From positions 21,026-85,025 of the forward strand of contig CAMHTQ010000001.1 of the NCBI GenBank assembly GCA_946188105.1: a DNA stretch of 64,000 nucleotides, written 5' to 3'. Position numbers and translations under genes: made by a program. The notes under the pieces are model-generated. The model saw nothing but the letters and a program-made list of their open reading frames with translations. It was not told where the DNA came from and ran no database searches. Positions 38,438 through 48,036 of this stretch are shown here, piece after piece. This DNA is from an uncultured Alphaproteobacteria bacterium (GTDB taxonomy: Bacteria > Pseudomonadota > Alphaproteobacteria > Rs-D84). Every line of letters begins with the position of its first letter. The first letter of the stretch is position 1.

Positions 38438-38902
38438 TTATAAATGGTTTTGGCTTATAGAAGCATATAACGCAACGATACCTGGATTTCTTTTCACATA
38501 TTGAGTATCCGTTGTGTCAATAGTACGATCTTTAAATGAGTTTTTAAACTTGTGAACGAAATTATTTGATTTCAAAAACAGTTCATCAATCAATTGACGT
38601 TTAACTTGGCTTCTTTTCAAATTTTCTGATTTTCTTACCATGTATGCAGATAAATAATCAGCCATTTCTTTTGACACTTTGTACATCATATTCAAATTGC
38701 CATAATCACAGATATCCAACAATCTGAAAAACACTTTTGTTTCTTGCAAAATGAATTCTTCAATTTCTGGGCGGTACTCCATCTCGCGACGCCATCTGTT
38801 ACGCAAAGTTTGATAATTCACATAAGAACCACCGAATTTGTCGATAACAGCCTTGCTGATATATTCATTATATTTTGCAGAAATTTCTTTTGTTGATGCC
38901 AT
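38438..38902 (-). CDS. Hypothetical protein
   Basis: 154-aa ORF with TTGACA-N17-TATATT promoter and SD AAGGGG. Confidence 0.65.
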   Translation of the reverse strand: MASTKEISAKYNEYISKAVIDKFGGSYVNYQTLRNRWRREMEYRPEIEEFILQETKVFFRLLDICDYGNLNMMYKVSKEMADYLSAYMVRKSENLKRSQVKRQLIDELFLKSNNFVHKFKNSFKDRTIDTTDTQYVKRNPGIVALYASISQNHL

Positions 38903-39020
38903 ATTATATACCCCTTGGTTAAATATGTTATGCACACAATATAATACCAAATATTTATTTTGTCAAGCGCAATATCGCAGAAACCATAAAATATTTCTTA
39001 CATTTTTAATGTTTTTTATA

Positions 39021-39048
39021 TTGACAATTTATTATTTTGTGTTATAAA
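39021..39048 (+). promoter_or_regulatory. Predicted sigma70 promoter
   Basis: TTGACA-N16-TATAAA upstream of ClpP-like gene. Confidence 0.65.
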
Positions 39049-39075
39049 TTAACCGTAACCACAGGAGTTTTAAAT

Positions 39076-39735
39076 ATGGCAGACAAGAAAAACAGCAACG
39101 TAAAAACAATTTACACAATGAAAAATTCTATATTTTTGTACGACACAATCAACCAAGATACCTGTGCCGAATTGATTGGTGAATTGGCTGAAATGGTTGC
39201 AAATTTGAAAGCACAACCAAAAACCGCATCGGATTTAGCCACTATTAAATCTCCATACGAACTAAACAAACAGACTCAGGTTTTGGATATATTTATAAAT
39301 TCACCTGGGGGTCAATGTTCATTCATGGACAGCATTATGACATTTGTGAACATCGCCCGCAGCAAAGGTGCAATTATCCGTACAACCGTAACTGGTCGTG
39401 CATGCAGTTGTACCAGCCAAATTGCAATCCAAGGCACCCCAGGTTTCAGAATTATGTATCAAAATGCATACAACCTGATTCATTATGGTAACACTTCTAT
39501 TAACGTATCTGCCGAAGGCGAAGTAGAACGTGCCGCCCAAAATGAAAAACAATTGCGTCAACACCAGTCAGACACATATAAAAAATTCACAAAATTGACA
39601 ACAAAAGAAATCGCAAAATGTATGGCCACAGAACACCATGTATTTTCTGCGAAACAATGTTTGGAAAAAAATATGTGTGATTGGATTTTGACAGACATGG
39701 GAACATTTATACAACGTTCCGATTTACAAAGATAA
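39076..39735 (+). CDS. ClpP-like serine protease, divergent
   Basis: FINSPGG...GRACSCTSQIAIQGTPGFRIMYQNAYNLIHYG; catalytic Ser and His positions present. Confidence 0.75.
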   Translation: MADKKNSNVKTIYTMKNSIFLYDTINQDTCAELIGELAEMVANLKAQPKTASDLATIKSPYELNKQTQVLDIFINSPGGQCSFMDSIMTFVNIARSKGAIIRTTVTGRACSCTSQIAIQGTPGFRIMYQNAYNLIHYGNTSINVSAEGEVERAAQNEKQLRQHQSDTYKKFTKLTTKEIAKCMATEHHVFSAKQCLEKNMCDWILTDMGTFIQRSDLQR

Positions 39736-39740
39736 AAAAA

Positions 39741-39757
39741 GGGGGCTTTAACGCCCC
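39741..39757. terminator. Intrinsic terminator
   Basis: GGGGC-TTTAAC-GCCCC followed by T run, convergent genes. Confidence 0.7.
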
Positions 39758-40536
39758 TTTTTTTCTTCCATATATTTTTTGAAATCGTATTCTGCGCACA
39801 AATAATTCATTTGATTTAACAACCGATGAACCTTGCGCGATGCAACACCACTGACACCGGGAAACAATGGAATTTGAAAACTGCCACGTGGTCGCAAAAA
39901 TCTTGGGATTTGCATATATCCATCGACATCGAAAAAGTTTTGTGATGGGCGATAACGTGTCTTGGCATTTTCCAGAACACCGAAAATATCTGTCACCGCC
40001 GTCATCGCATCATAATCCAAATCATAAACAAAAGTTTTATCTCTCCAACATCGCCAAGCATACCGATATTTCAAAGCCACAGATTGATAATATTCGGCTT
40101 CGAATTCTATTTCGCCATACGCACCATCGTTATACAGCACCTTGGCCTGAAAAATATTAAAACCTCTATCATCTTTGATATGATAATGAGCACCAAAACT
40201 CAACCCATTTCCAGCCCAAGAACGCATTGGCATATCACCCAAAGCCATCAATAAATTATATGCCCCGCGATACAACAAACCACGTTTTTTACTGGTCACA
40301 ATATATTCACGTTCAAAAGACAAACCGTCTTCGCCCAAACCAGCCGATTTTATAAGTGGGAAAATATATGTTTGTAAAGTTTCAGGATACGGAATAATAT
40401 GATTTGCCTCGTTCCAATTTCCGCAATGTTCAGGATAATCAAAACCATCCCGTTCACGCACACGCACAGTAAACTGGCGATCATATTTTGCCGGAGATTC
40501 ATAAACTTCTTTTTTCTTTGGTCTGTTCACTATCAT
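39748..40536 (-). CDS. Hypothetical protein
   Basis: 262-aa ORF, no recognised family. Confidence 0.6.
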   Translation of the reverse strand: MIVNRPKKKEVYESPAKYDRQFTVRVRERDGFDYPEHCGNWNEANHIIPYPETLQTYIFPLIKSAGLGEDGLSFEREYIVTSKKRGLLYRGAYNLLMALGDMPMRSWAGNGLSFGAHYHIKDDRGFNIFQAKVLYNDGAYGEIEFEAEYYQSVALKYRYAWRCWRDKTFVYDLDYDAMTAVTDIFGVLENAKTRYRPSQNFFDVDGYMQIPRFLRPRGSFQIPLFPGVSGVASRKVHRLLNQMNYLCAEYDFKKYMEEKKGR

Positions 40537-40541
40537 TTTAT

Positions 40542-40970
40542 TTACTTCTGATTATTATCTTTGTATTTATTTGCAAAGAATACTTTACCAATATTTTCGA
40601 TTATGAATGCTTCTTGACATTTTCCCTGCTCTATATTTTCAAAACATTGTTCCGCACACTTGTCTATTTTATACCGTAGTTGTCCAGGACACATTGCACC
40701 ACAAGGACATTTCATATAACGTGGATTTTTATTCACAATATATAAAGATTGTTCCAAACGCATAACTTCGTGAATTTTAAATGGATGCGAACTCAACGCA
40801 AAATAACAATGATATTGCATACAACGTTCTTTTGGTGGAACAAAAGAATTCAATTTATCCAGATATGCATAAACCTCATCATTTTTTAAATAACCACACT
40901 TTAACCGTGGGCCATGCCAATCACCAAACAAAAACACAACGTCTGTTAAATTATAAATTCCATTTGCCAT
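40542..40970 (-). CDS. Cysteine-rich hypothetical protein
   Basis: 142 aa; YMKCPCGAMCPGQLRYKIDKCAEQCFENIEQGKC. Confidence 0.6.
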   Translation of the reverse strand: MANGIYNLTDVVFLFGDWHGPRLKCGYLKNDEVYAYLDKLNSFVPPKERCMQYHCYFALSSHPFKIHEVMRLEQSLYIVNKNPRYMKCPCGAMCPGQLRYKIDKCAEQCFENIEQGKCQEAFIIENIGKVFFANKYKDNNQK

Positions 40971-41080
40971 ATTACAACCCCATAAAATCTTATTGTTTTG
41001 GATAAAAATACCACAAAATTTAATAATGTCAACACGATATACTGTTATTTACAAGAATTCTCGCCCCTTTGCTCAAAATA

Positions 41081-41122
41081 AAAAACACCCTTCCGGGTGT
41101 TAAAACTTTGGTGCGAGCAAAG
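41081..41122. repeat. Copy A of 42-nt repeat (terminator + tRNA-Gly 3' end)
   Basis: AAAAACACCCTT(C/T)CGGGTGTTAAAACTTTGGTGCGAGCAAAG repeats at 41184 with one mismatch. Confidence 0.85.
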
Positions 41123-41183
41123 TACTTCGGTTATTTCACAACCTCGCCTTAGCTTACCTGCGGGTTCTCGCCCCTTTGCACAT

Positions 41184-41225
41184 AAAAACACCCTTTCGGG
41201 TGTTAAAACTTTGGTGCGAGCAAAG
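41184..41225. repeat. Copy B of 42-nt repeat, overlapping tRNA-Gly 3' end
   Basis: Same block as 41081..41122. Confidence 0.85.
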
Positions 41226-41288
41226 GGGCTCGAACCCTCGACCTCAACCTTGGCAAGGTTGCGCTCTAGCCAACTGAGCTACGCTCGC
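41212..41288 (-). tRNA. tRNA-Gly(GCC)
   Basis: Cloverleaf by eye: GCGAGCG acceptor, TTGCCAA anticodon loop, GGTTCGAGCC T-arm, encoded CCA. Confidence 0.95.
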
Positions 41289-41339
41289 ACATCGTGCGAC
41301 TATAATGACATAGTTTTTATACAAATGCAAGTATTATTT

Positions 41340-42314
41340 TTAAAATTCTACACGAAAGCCAACCATGGCATTTACATACATCAATTTCTCGGCACTGAAC
41401 CAATCACGACGCTTTTCTTCACTCTGGGTTGTGGCCGCATTGGTCAATTGCCATTTTACCTTGGACACATACATTCCACGTAATCCAGCATCCAAATACA
41501 TTCTTTCATTTATACCGTATGACACACCAACCGCCAACATAGGCACCAAATTAGATGTATGAGTTTCTGCCTTGTGGAATTGAATTACACCAGCATCATC
41601 GGCAATACCAAAATTCTGTAATTCATACACATCAGACAAATCGCCGTATGCATCGGTCAATTGCAGCATTGTTTTTGTATCGGCATAACCTGCACCAACA
41701 CCCAAATACGGAATAATTTCTTTCACAGGTTTCTTTACCCCGTCAAAAAAGTCATAAAATGCCATAATGCTGTAAATATCGCTGGACATACTGGACTGGG
41801 CGCCACCACTTTGCACCTCGACCTGTAATCCGGTTGGTATCAAAGTCAATTCACCGTCAAACAATGGATTTTGGTTATAATCAGATTCAGAAATATGATC
41901 AAACCCAAATTCTACACGCCATTGTGGTGCATCAGGCATAGTAAATCCCGCACTGACCCCGACCGCCACAGAAACATCTTTGTAATTATCAGCAACCGGC
42001 AAATCGCCTAACTTTGCATAACCTGCATACGCATAATCCGTACTGCCACTGGGGAATGCGGCATCATAATATGCCTTGGGAATAATTTCCCCTGTATTTA
42101 TATCAATCATATATTGACCAGTTAACCCACCAATTTCATTTTTTATATTTGCCGTTCCGTATGCCGCACCACCACGCACAGAAATCACGAAACGCATACC
42201 ATCATCGCCATTCCACACATCGCGACTGTAATTTTTTGGATACTGCCAATTAGCATCCGCGGACGCTATAAAGCCCAAAGACAATATAGAAAAAATAAAT
42301 AATGATTTTCTCAT
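41340..42314 (-). CDS. Outer-membrane beta-barrel protein with signal peptide
   Basis: N-terminal signal MRKSLFIFSILSLGFIASADA; amphipathic strands; C-terminal Phe (GFRVEF). Confidence 0.75.
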   Translation of the reverse strand: MRKSLFIFSILSLGFIASADANWQYPKNYSRDVWNGDDGMRFVISVRGGAAYGTANIKNEIGGLTGQYMIDINTGEIIPKAYYDAAFPSGSTDYAYAGYAKLGDLPVADNYKDVSVAVGVSAGFTMPDAPQWRVEFGFDHISESDYNQNPLFDGELTLIPTGLQVEVQSGGAQSSMSSDIYSIMAFYDFFDGVKKPVKEIIPYLGVGAGYADTKTMLQLTDAYGDLSDVYELQNFGIADDAGVIQFHKAETHTSNLVPMLAVGVSYGINERMYLDAGLRGMYVSKVKWQLTNAATTQSEEKRRDWFSAEKLMYVNAMVGFRVEF

Positions 42315-42371
42315 CTCAACTCACTCCACATAATTATATCATAAAAAGTGCTATAAAAAAACAGATTTTTA

Positions 42372-44156
42372 CTATTTTACAATATCGTGGAAAATTTCTG
42401 CTGGTATGGTTCCTCCAGTAATCTTGGACGACATAGGCGAAAAATCATCATTACCGACCCACACACCTATTATATTTTCATCAGTCGCACCAATAAACCA
42501 CGCGTCCCTGTTATCATTGCTGGTCCCAGTTTTTCCACCCAACACCCCTGGTGCCGCGGCACGATGCCCCGTTCCCCCTGGTGCAATAACATCCGCCAAC
42601 AATTCTGTCATAGCCGACACGGTATTTGGTTGCAAAATCTGGATTGGTTCAGACGGATTTCTTTCATACACAACATCACCATTTACCTTGGTAATCTTGG
42701 TAATAGAATACGGACGCACCGATTTACCATCGTTCCAAATCACCGCATACATATTAGTCAAATCAACCAAAGTCATTTCACTGCCCCCTAAAACCGTTGA
42801 ATATTCGCGTTTTAATTTTGTTCCAACACCCAATCGCCCCGCCATATTTAGCACAGAATCAATTCCATAAATTTTGGTCAATTTCACAGGAACCGAATTA
42901 ACACTTTTTGCAAATGCAACCGACAACGGAATATCACCGTAATAATGCTGGTTGTAATTTTTAGGATTATAATCCCCGACCGCAAATTGAGAATCATTTA
43001 CATAAGAATCTGGTGTCAATCCATTTTCCAAAGCCATTAAATATACAACAGGCTTGAACGCACTGCCGGGTTGACGCATAGCCAAAGTTCGATTAAATTG
43101 ACTGGTCTGGTAATTCGCACCACCCGCCATTGCACGCAATGCGCCATCGCGTCCCATAGCCAATACTGCCCCTTGGTATTCTTGTACATGCTTTGGTAAA
43201 ACATCGGCAACACGTTCCTGTAGTTTCCTGTTCAGTGTGGTATGGACATAAATATCACTATCAAACACACCGGTCACAGATTCTAATTCATCCATAACAA
43301 AATCCGTCCAGTATCTGTATAAATTTGTATCTTTGACCCCAACCGCAGGTTTTAATTCCGCAGCCGCAATTCTGGCCTGATTTAATGTGATATAATTTTG
43401 ACGAACCATTTCAGCCAAAACAACACGCGCTCTGGCGATATTTTTTTCTGGATTTTTTAATGGGCTGTATAATGTCGGCGCCTTTAACATAGCCGCAATT
43501 TGTGCAGACTGTGCCACAGATAAATCTTTGGCCGCGACCCCAAACATTTGTTTTGCAACCGCATCCACACCACGCAATCCACCAACCAATGACACCCTGT
43601 TCATATACAAATCCAATATTTGATTTTTGTTAAACCTGTTTTCCAGCCATTTAGACAAAATCAATTCTTGGACTTTGCGTGAAATTTTTTTATCTCGTGA
43701 CAAGAAAATATTTTTTGCTGTCTGTTGAGTAATCGTTGATCCCCCTGCGGCGAATCGCCCTTTGAACATATTTAAAAACACAGCCCGCAATGTAGAACGA
43801 AAATCAATTGGTCCATGTTCAAAAAACCGCTTGTCCTCAATCGCAACAATAGCCTGCCAAACATGTGGGGGTAATGTATCAACCGTAACTGGTGTTCCCA
43901 TTATGCGATTCGAACTGCGAATTTCTTTACCTGCATCATCCAAAAAAACAATTGTCGGCAACCTAGTTTCGTGTAATATTGCATCCAATGAAGGCATCCG
44001 CATATAAACAACACCGACATAACCCGCAACAAAAATGATACCAATCAAAAATAAATTAAAGAAAAACACAAACATCCGTCGGCGAAAAGACGGTTTTTCT
44101 TTTTCATTTTTTTTATTTTTCAAAGATTTATCATCTTGTTTTGCCATTTTATTCAT
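42372..44156 (-). CDS. Class A penicillin-binding protein (transglycosylase/transpeptidase)
   Basis: EDKRFFEHGPIDFRSTLRA..GGSTITQQTAKN; QPGSAFKP (SxxK); GGKTGTSNDNRDAWFIG. Confidence 0.95.
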   Translation of the reverse strand: MNKMAKQDDKSLKNKKNEKEKPSFRRRMFVFFFNLFLIGIIFVAGYVGVVYMRMPSLDAILHETRLPTIVFLDDAGKEIRSSNRIMGTPVTVDTLPPHVWQAIVAIEDKRFFEHGPIDFRSTLRAVFLNMFKGRFAAGGSTITQQTAKNIFLSRDKKISRKVQELILSKWLENRFNKNQILDLYMNRVSLVGGLRGVDAVAKQMFGVAAKDLSVAQSAQIAAMLKAPTLYSPLKNPEKNIARARVVLAEMVRQNYITLNQARIAAAELKPAVGVKDTNLYRYWTDFVMDELESVTGVFDSDIYVHTTLNRKLQERVADVLPKHVQEYQGAVLAMGRDGALRAMAGGANYQTSQFNRTLAMRQPGSAFKPVVYLMALENGLTPDSYVNDSQFAVGDYNPKNYNQHYYGDIPLSVAFAKSVNSVPVKLTKIYGIDSVLNMAGRLGVGTKLKREYSTVLGGSEMTLVDLTNMYAVIWNDGKSVRPYSITKITKVNGDVVYERNPSEPIQILQPNTVSAMTELLADVIAPGGTGHRAAAPGVLGGKTGTSNDNRDAWFIGATDENIIGVWVGNDDFSPMSSKITGGTIPAEIFHDIVK

Positions 44157-45642
44157 TATCAGCCTGATATTTTTTATGCAAGAACTTCATATGTTGTTTT
44201 GCATCATCGGTCATTGCATCTATTTTTTGATGAATTTTTTCCTTTGCTATACCAAAAGCAATTTCATAATTTTCATTTTGAACTGCACTTCGCACAAACC
44301 ATTCCAATTGATTATGATCTAAATATGGCGCATAAAAATACTTTAATTTTGGTTGGTCAGAACTCAAATGCCCCAGATATTCCACCTTTGGACAATTTAT
44401 AGAAACCAAATTATGATTGTTTTGCAAAGAATACTGACCCATCTCAACCAATTCAGGCAAATTTAATTCTGTTAAATTGCGATTTCCTGTCAAAAAATCT
44501 TTTCCTGTTGTTCGCAATTTTGGCATATTCAACGAATTCAACACAGTATTTCCAAGCAAAAAATTATCAGCAATTTCGCGAACATCTGGCATATCTAACT
44601 TTTTCAGTCCATACGCAAATGTCAAACAATCATGATCAGTACGTGTAACCCCAGGCAAAAATAATTCTGTCATTTGACCATCAACGACATGCATAATTTT
44701 TTCACCATCAACAATCACTATTTTTTCTTTTTTATTTTTAGGATTTGATTCTATCTTTATCTTTCTTTCCAAGAATAAATCAGACAACAATTCATGTGTT
44801 GTATCTGTTGCATAACCATAACGACCCTTTAATTCCGCAGGATTTTTCAATTTTCCGTTACGTGTATCCAAAATAAAACAATCCAACATTAATTCATAAT
44901 CATTGTTTAATCTGGTAATCGTACTACCAGAAAAATAATAATCAGAACCAAAATAAATATTATTTATTTCATAGTTATATCGAACAAACTGATCATTAAC
45001 CATACGGAAATTATCTGGTAATGCATTTTCCGAAGCATTAAATTCTACATTGAAAAACCTTTTTAATGAATTTGTTAGCCCAGGAATAATTTTATCAGGA
45101 TTACTATTAAATGTATTATCTGGATCATTCACAGTATGATTATAACGATTTTTAATAGATATAAAACCACCTGTTTTTGCAATTTGAATAGATATAACCG
45201 ATGTTCCGTATTCGTCTTGTCTTTCTGGAACATCTGCGGGTTTTATTTTATCGGCACCACGTTTAACCGCATGAATTATGTAATAATCTTCATGTCGTGT
45301 TGGATCACGAAAAGTGCATAATTCTTCGCCTGGGCGATAATATTTTTTTATTGAATCTTTTTGTTCTTCGGTTTTTACAACAAATGCGTCATAACCTGCA
45401 TCAGACAACAATTCCAACGGTTTTTTTTGTGTCCAGTATTCAGACCGATTTTGCGTTTTATAAATTTCGCGAATAACAGGCACTAATGCACGCACATCAG
45501 CCGCATTATGCCCTGCAAACTCTAATATATGCACAATATTTGGCACATCCGATAAGACAGCATCACGAATAACCTTGGCGACTTCTTCGCCATTTTGTTT
45601 TTTTAATTTTTTAAAAACTTCATCTGTTTTAATTTCCGACAT
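44149..45642 (-). CDS. LRR/BspA-like protein, paralogue of neighbouring ORF
   Basis: Shared N-terminus MSEIKTDEVFKKLKKQNGE; GGFISIKNRYNHTVNDPD; C-terminal LRR-like LNLPELVEMG. Confidence 0.75.
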   Translation of the reverse strand: MSEIKTDEVFKKLKKQNGEEVAKVIRDAVLSDVPNIVHILEFAGHNAADVRALVPVIREIYKTQNRSEYWTQKKPLELLSDAGYDAFVVKTEEQKDSIKKYYRPGEELCTFRDPTRHEDYYIIHAVKRGADKIKPADVPERQDEYGTSVISIQIAKTGGFISIKNRYNHTVNDPDNTFNSNPDKIIPGLTNSLKRFFNVEFNASENALPDNFRMVNDQFVRYNYEINNIYFGSDYYFSGSTITRLNNDYELMLDCFILDTRNGKLKNPAELKGRYGYATDTTHELLSDLFLERKIKIESNPKNKKEKIVIVDGEKIMHVVDGQMTELFLPGVTRTDHDCLTFAYGLKKLDMPDVREIADNFLLGNTVLNSLNMPKLRTTGKDFLTGNRNLTELNLPELVEMGQYSLQNNHNLVSINCPKVEYLGHLSSDQPKLKYFYAPYLDHNQLEWFVRSAVQNENYEIAFGIAKEKIHQKIDAMTDDAKQHMKFLHKKYQADNE

Positions 45643-45653
45643 AAAAATACCTT

Positions 45654-47216
45654 TTATCTATCTTTGATATTGTTTTGCCTTTTTCCACGCAAAAACATTC
45701 TCTTTAATCCTGCTTTTAATTTATTTTTAGCAACAACATAACGCACATGCCGTAATTTTTTACTATCAGATTTCTGCACACTGGGCAAATTACAATATTC
45801 CAGAACAGTGTTCTTTAACAAAAACCATTCTGGTACATTTTTCAATTTAGGCAAATCCAAACGACGCAACACACAATTTTTGGGCAAAAATTCCCTGCCA
45901 GTGGCATATTGTAATTCTGGCAAATACAATTCTGTCAAAAAGTTATTATATTCCAAAAATCCACCACCACATCGTTTTAAACTTGGTAATTCTATTTGGC
46001 TCAACGCACCACTAGATATAAACGAATAGCCAACCTCTTTTAATTTTGGCAAATGCACTTGTGTTATTGAATAAACATTCCACAAAAACATGTTACCTGC
46101 TTTTTCCAAATCTGGCATATACAATTTTTGTAAATGTCTAGCGTCATCTAAAAAATCATCCCCAACTGTTTTAATATTTGGCAAATTTAGTTCAATTAGT
46201 TTACCATCAACAACCTTGGCCACCCAAACACCATCCGCAGATATAATTTTTTCACGTTTATTTTCTAAGTTAACTTTTATATTTTTACCCTTAAAAAATT
46301 TTTCTAACACCTTCATGGTGTTTTGTCTATTCTTATACCTTTTTTGTTCAAATTCACTTGGGCCATCCGATTCATGTATTATAACATCCTTTAATGTACC
46401 ATCACGCAGATTTAAAACATAATTTTCCAACATTACTTCATAATCAGGATTTAATTTTATAACGTCATCGCCATAAAAATAAAAACCATTTCCATATCCA
46501 TAATAGCCATCACCTCTATTTTCCGGCATACGTCCCCATATTCTGTAATTAAATTTGAATATTTGTCCGTTAATAGAACAAAAACCATTTGGCAACAAAC
46601 TTTCCGTCACATCAAAATCAACATTAAAAAATTGTTTTAATGAATTTGTTAACCCCGGAATAATGAAATCAGGATAATTACTAAATGTTGCATCTGGATC
46701 ATTCACCGTATGATTATAACGATTTTTTATTGATATAAACCCGCCCTCTTTGGCAATTTGAATTGAAATTACGGACGTTCCGTATTCATCCTGACGCATT
46801 GGATTTGCCGCCGGTTTAATCTTATCTGCGCCACGTTTTATCGCGTGAATCATATAAAATTTTTTATGCCTATCGGGATCACCAAATGTGCATAACTCTT
46901 CGCCCGACCGGAAATATTTTTTAATTGAATTTTTTTGTTCTGTATTTTCTACGACAAAAGCATCATATCCAGCATCACTTAATAATTCCAACGGATTTTT
47001 ATCTACAAAAATTTCTGATTTTGTTTTGGCTTTATAACGTTCACGAATATATGGAACTAATGCACGTGCATCATCTGGATTATTCCCAGCAAATTCCAAA
47101 ATATGCACAATATTTGGAACATCTAACAATACCGCCTCACGTATGACTTTTGCCACACTTTCGCCATTTTGTTTTTTTAATTTTTTAAAAACTTCATCTG
47201 TTTTTATTTCAGACAT
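45654..47216 (-). CDS. LRR/BspA-like protein, paralogue of neighbouring ORF
   Basis: Same N-terminal module; C-terminal LELPSLKRCGGGFLEYNNFLTELYLPEL repeats. Confidence 0.75.
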   Translation of the reverse strand: MSEIKTDEVFKKLKKQNGESVAKVIREAVLLDVPNIVHILEFAGNNPDDARALVPYIRERYKAKTKSEIFVDKNPLELLSDAGYDAFVVENTEQKNSIKKYFRSGEELCTFGDPDRHKKFYMIHAIKRGADKIKPAANPMRQDEYGTSVISIQIAKEGGFISIKNRYNHTVNDPDATFSNYPDFIIPGLTNSLKQFFNVDFDVTESLLPNGFCSINGQIFKFNYRIWGRMPENRGDGYYGYGNGFYFYGDDVIKLNPDYEVMLENYVLNLRDGTLKDVIIHESDGPSEFEQKRYKNRQNTMKVLEKFFKGKNIKVNLENKREKIISADGVWVAKVVDGKLIELNLPNIKTVGDDFLDDARHLQKLYMPDLEKAGNMFLWNVYSITQVHLPKLKEVGYSFISSGALSQIELPSLKRCGGGFLEYNNFLTELYLPELQYATGREFLPKNCVLRRLDLPKLKNVPEWFLLKNTVLEYCNLPSVQKSDSKKLRHVRYVVAKNKLKAGLKRMFLRGKRQNNIKDR

Positions 47217-47220
47217 AAAA

Positions 47221-47247
47221 AATCCCTTTCTTATCAAAGGGATTATA
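47221..47247 (-). promoter_or_regulatory. -10 box overlapping 9-bp palindrome (operator or hairpin)
   Basis: TATAATCCCTTT-GATAAG-AAAGGGATT immediately before the start codon on the minus strand. Confidence 0.5.
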
Positions 47248-47277
47248 CCATAAATCCGCTAAAAATTTCAAAAAAAT

Positions 47278-48030
47278 TTAATATACCTTGGGGTGAACCA
47301 GTTCTTTAATCCATGTTCCATTATATGGATAATTCATTCCAGACACAAACAAAGGCATTTTATATTGTTGAGCATATTGAACACTGCGTTTATGTAAAAC
47401 CTGACCTCTGCCCTGATTCAACAATTCTAACATTTTAGTATATGATATTTCTTTATACAAACGGGCATCCACATCCTCTTTTGGATTTTTATTATAAATT
47501 CCGCCACCATCTTTGAAAAACCAACAAAAATCCGCCCGACATGCCGCACCAATAATAACCGCAGAAATATCTGAACCTTCGCGACCCAATGTTGTAAAAT
47601 CACCATTTTTATTTACACCTTGGAATCCTGCCACCACAGGAATTCCATACAGCGGATTTACTTTTTCAACAAACATCTTTTTAATCTCGGCATTACCAAA
47701 ATTACTATCAGTTACAATTCCAAATTGCATTGCATTATAACTGCGTGCGGGGATACCAATTGCACCCAACCGCATTGACACCAATGCAGCCGATTGCATT
47801 TCACCCGTTGCCAATAACGCATCCAATTCGCGTGGATTTGGAGAATTAGAAACACGATGCGCCAAACAATCCAAATTGTTCGTAGTTTTTCCTATTGCCG
47901 AAACAACAACCGCAACAATTTGATATGATTCCAAAACTTTTTCTATTGTGTACACTACGCGGGCTATGGCGGCCTCATCAGAAATAACCGAACCGCCAAA
48001 TTTCAAAACCACCTTTTTATACTCAACCAT
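47278..48030 (-). CDS. Aspartate kinase-like catalytic domain (no ACT domains)
   Basis: VVLKFGGSVIS; TTLGREGSDISAVIIGAAC; 250 aa. Confidence 0.85.
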   Translation of the reverse strand: MVEYKKVVLKFGGSVISDEAAIARVVYTIEKVLESYQIVAVVVSAIGKTTNNLDCLAHRVSNSPNPRELDALLATGEMQSAALVSMRLGAIGIPARSYNAMQFGIVTDSNFGNAEIKKMFVEKVNPLYGIPVVAGFQGVNKNGDFTTLGREGSDISAVIIGAACRADFCWFFKDGGGIYNKNPKEDVDARLYKEISYTKMLELLNQGRGQVLHKRSVQYAQQYKMPLFVSGMNYPYNGTWIKELVHPKVY

Positions 48031-48036
48031 ACCAAA

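Noticed and set aside
41097-41483. 128-aa ORF containing VRAKGLEPSTSTLARLRSSQLSYART
   Set aside because: Reads antisense through tRNA-Gly and the end of the OMP gene; spurious
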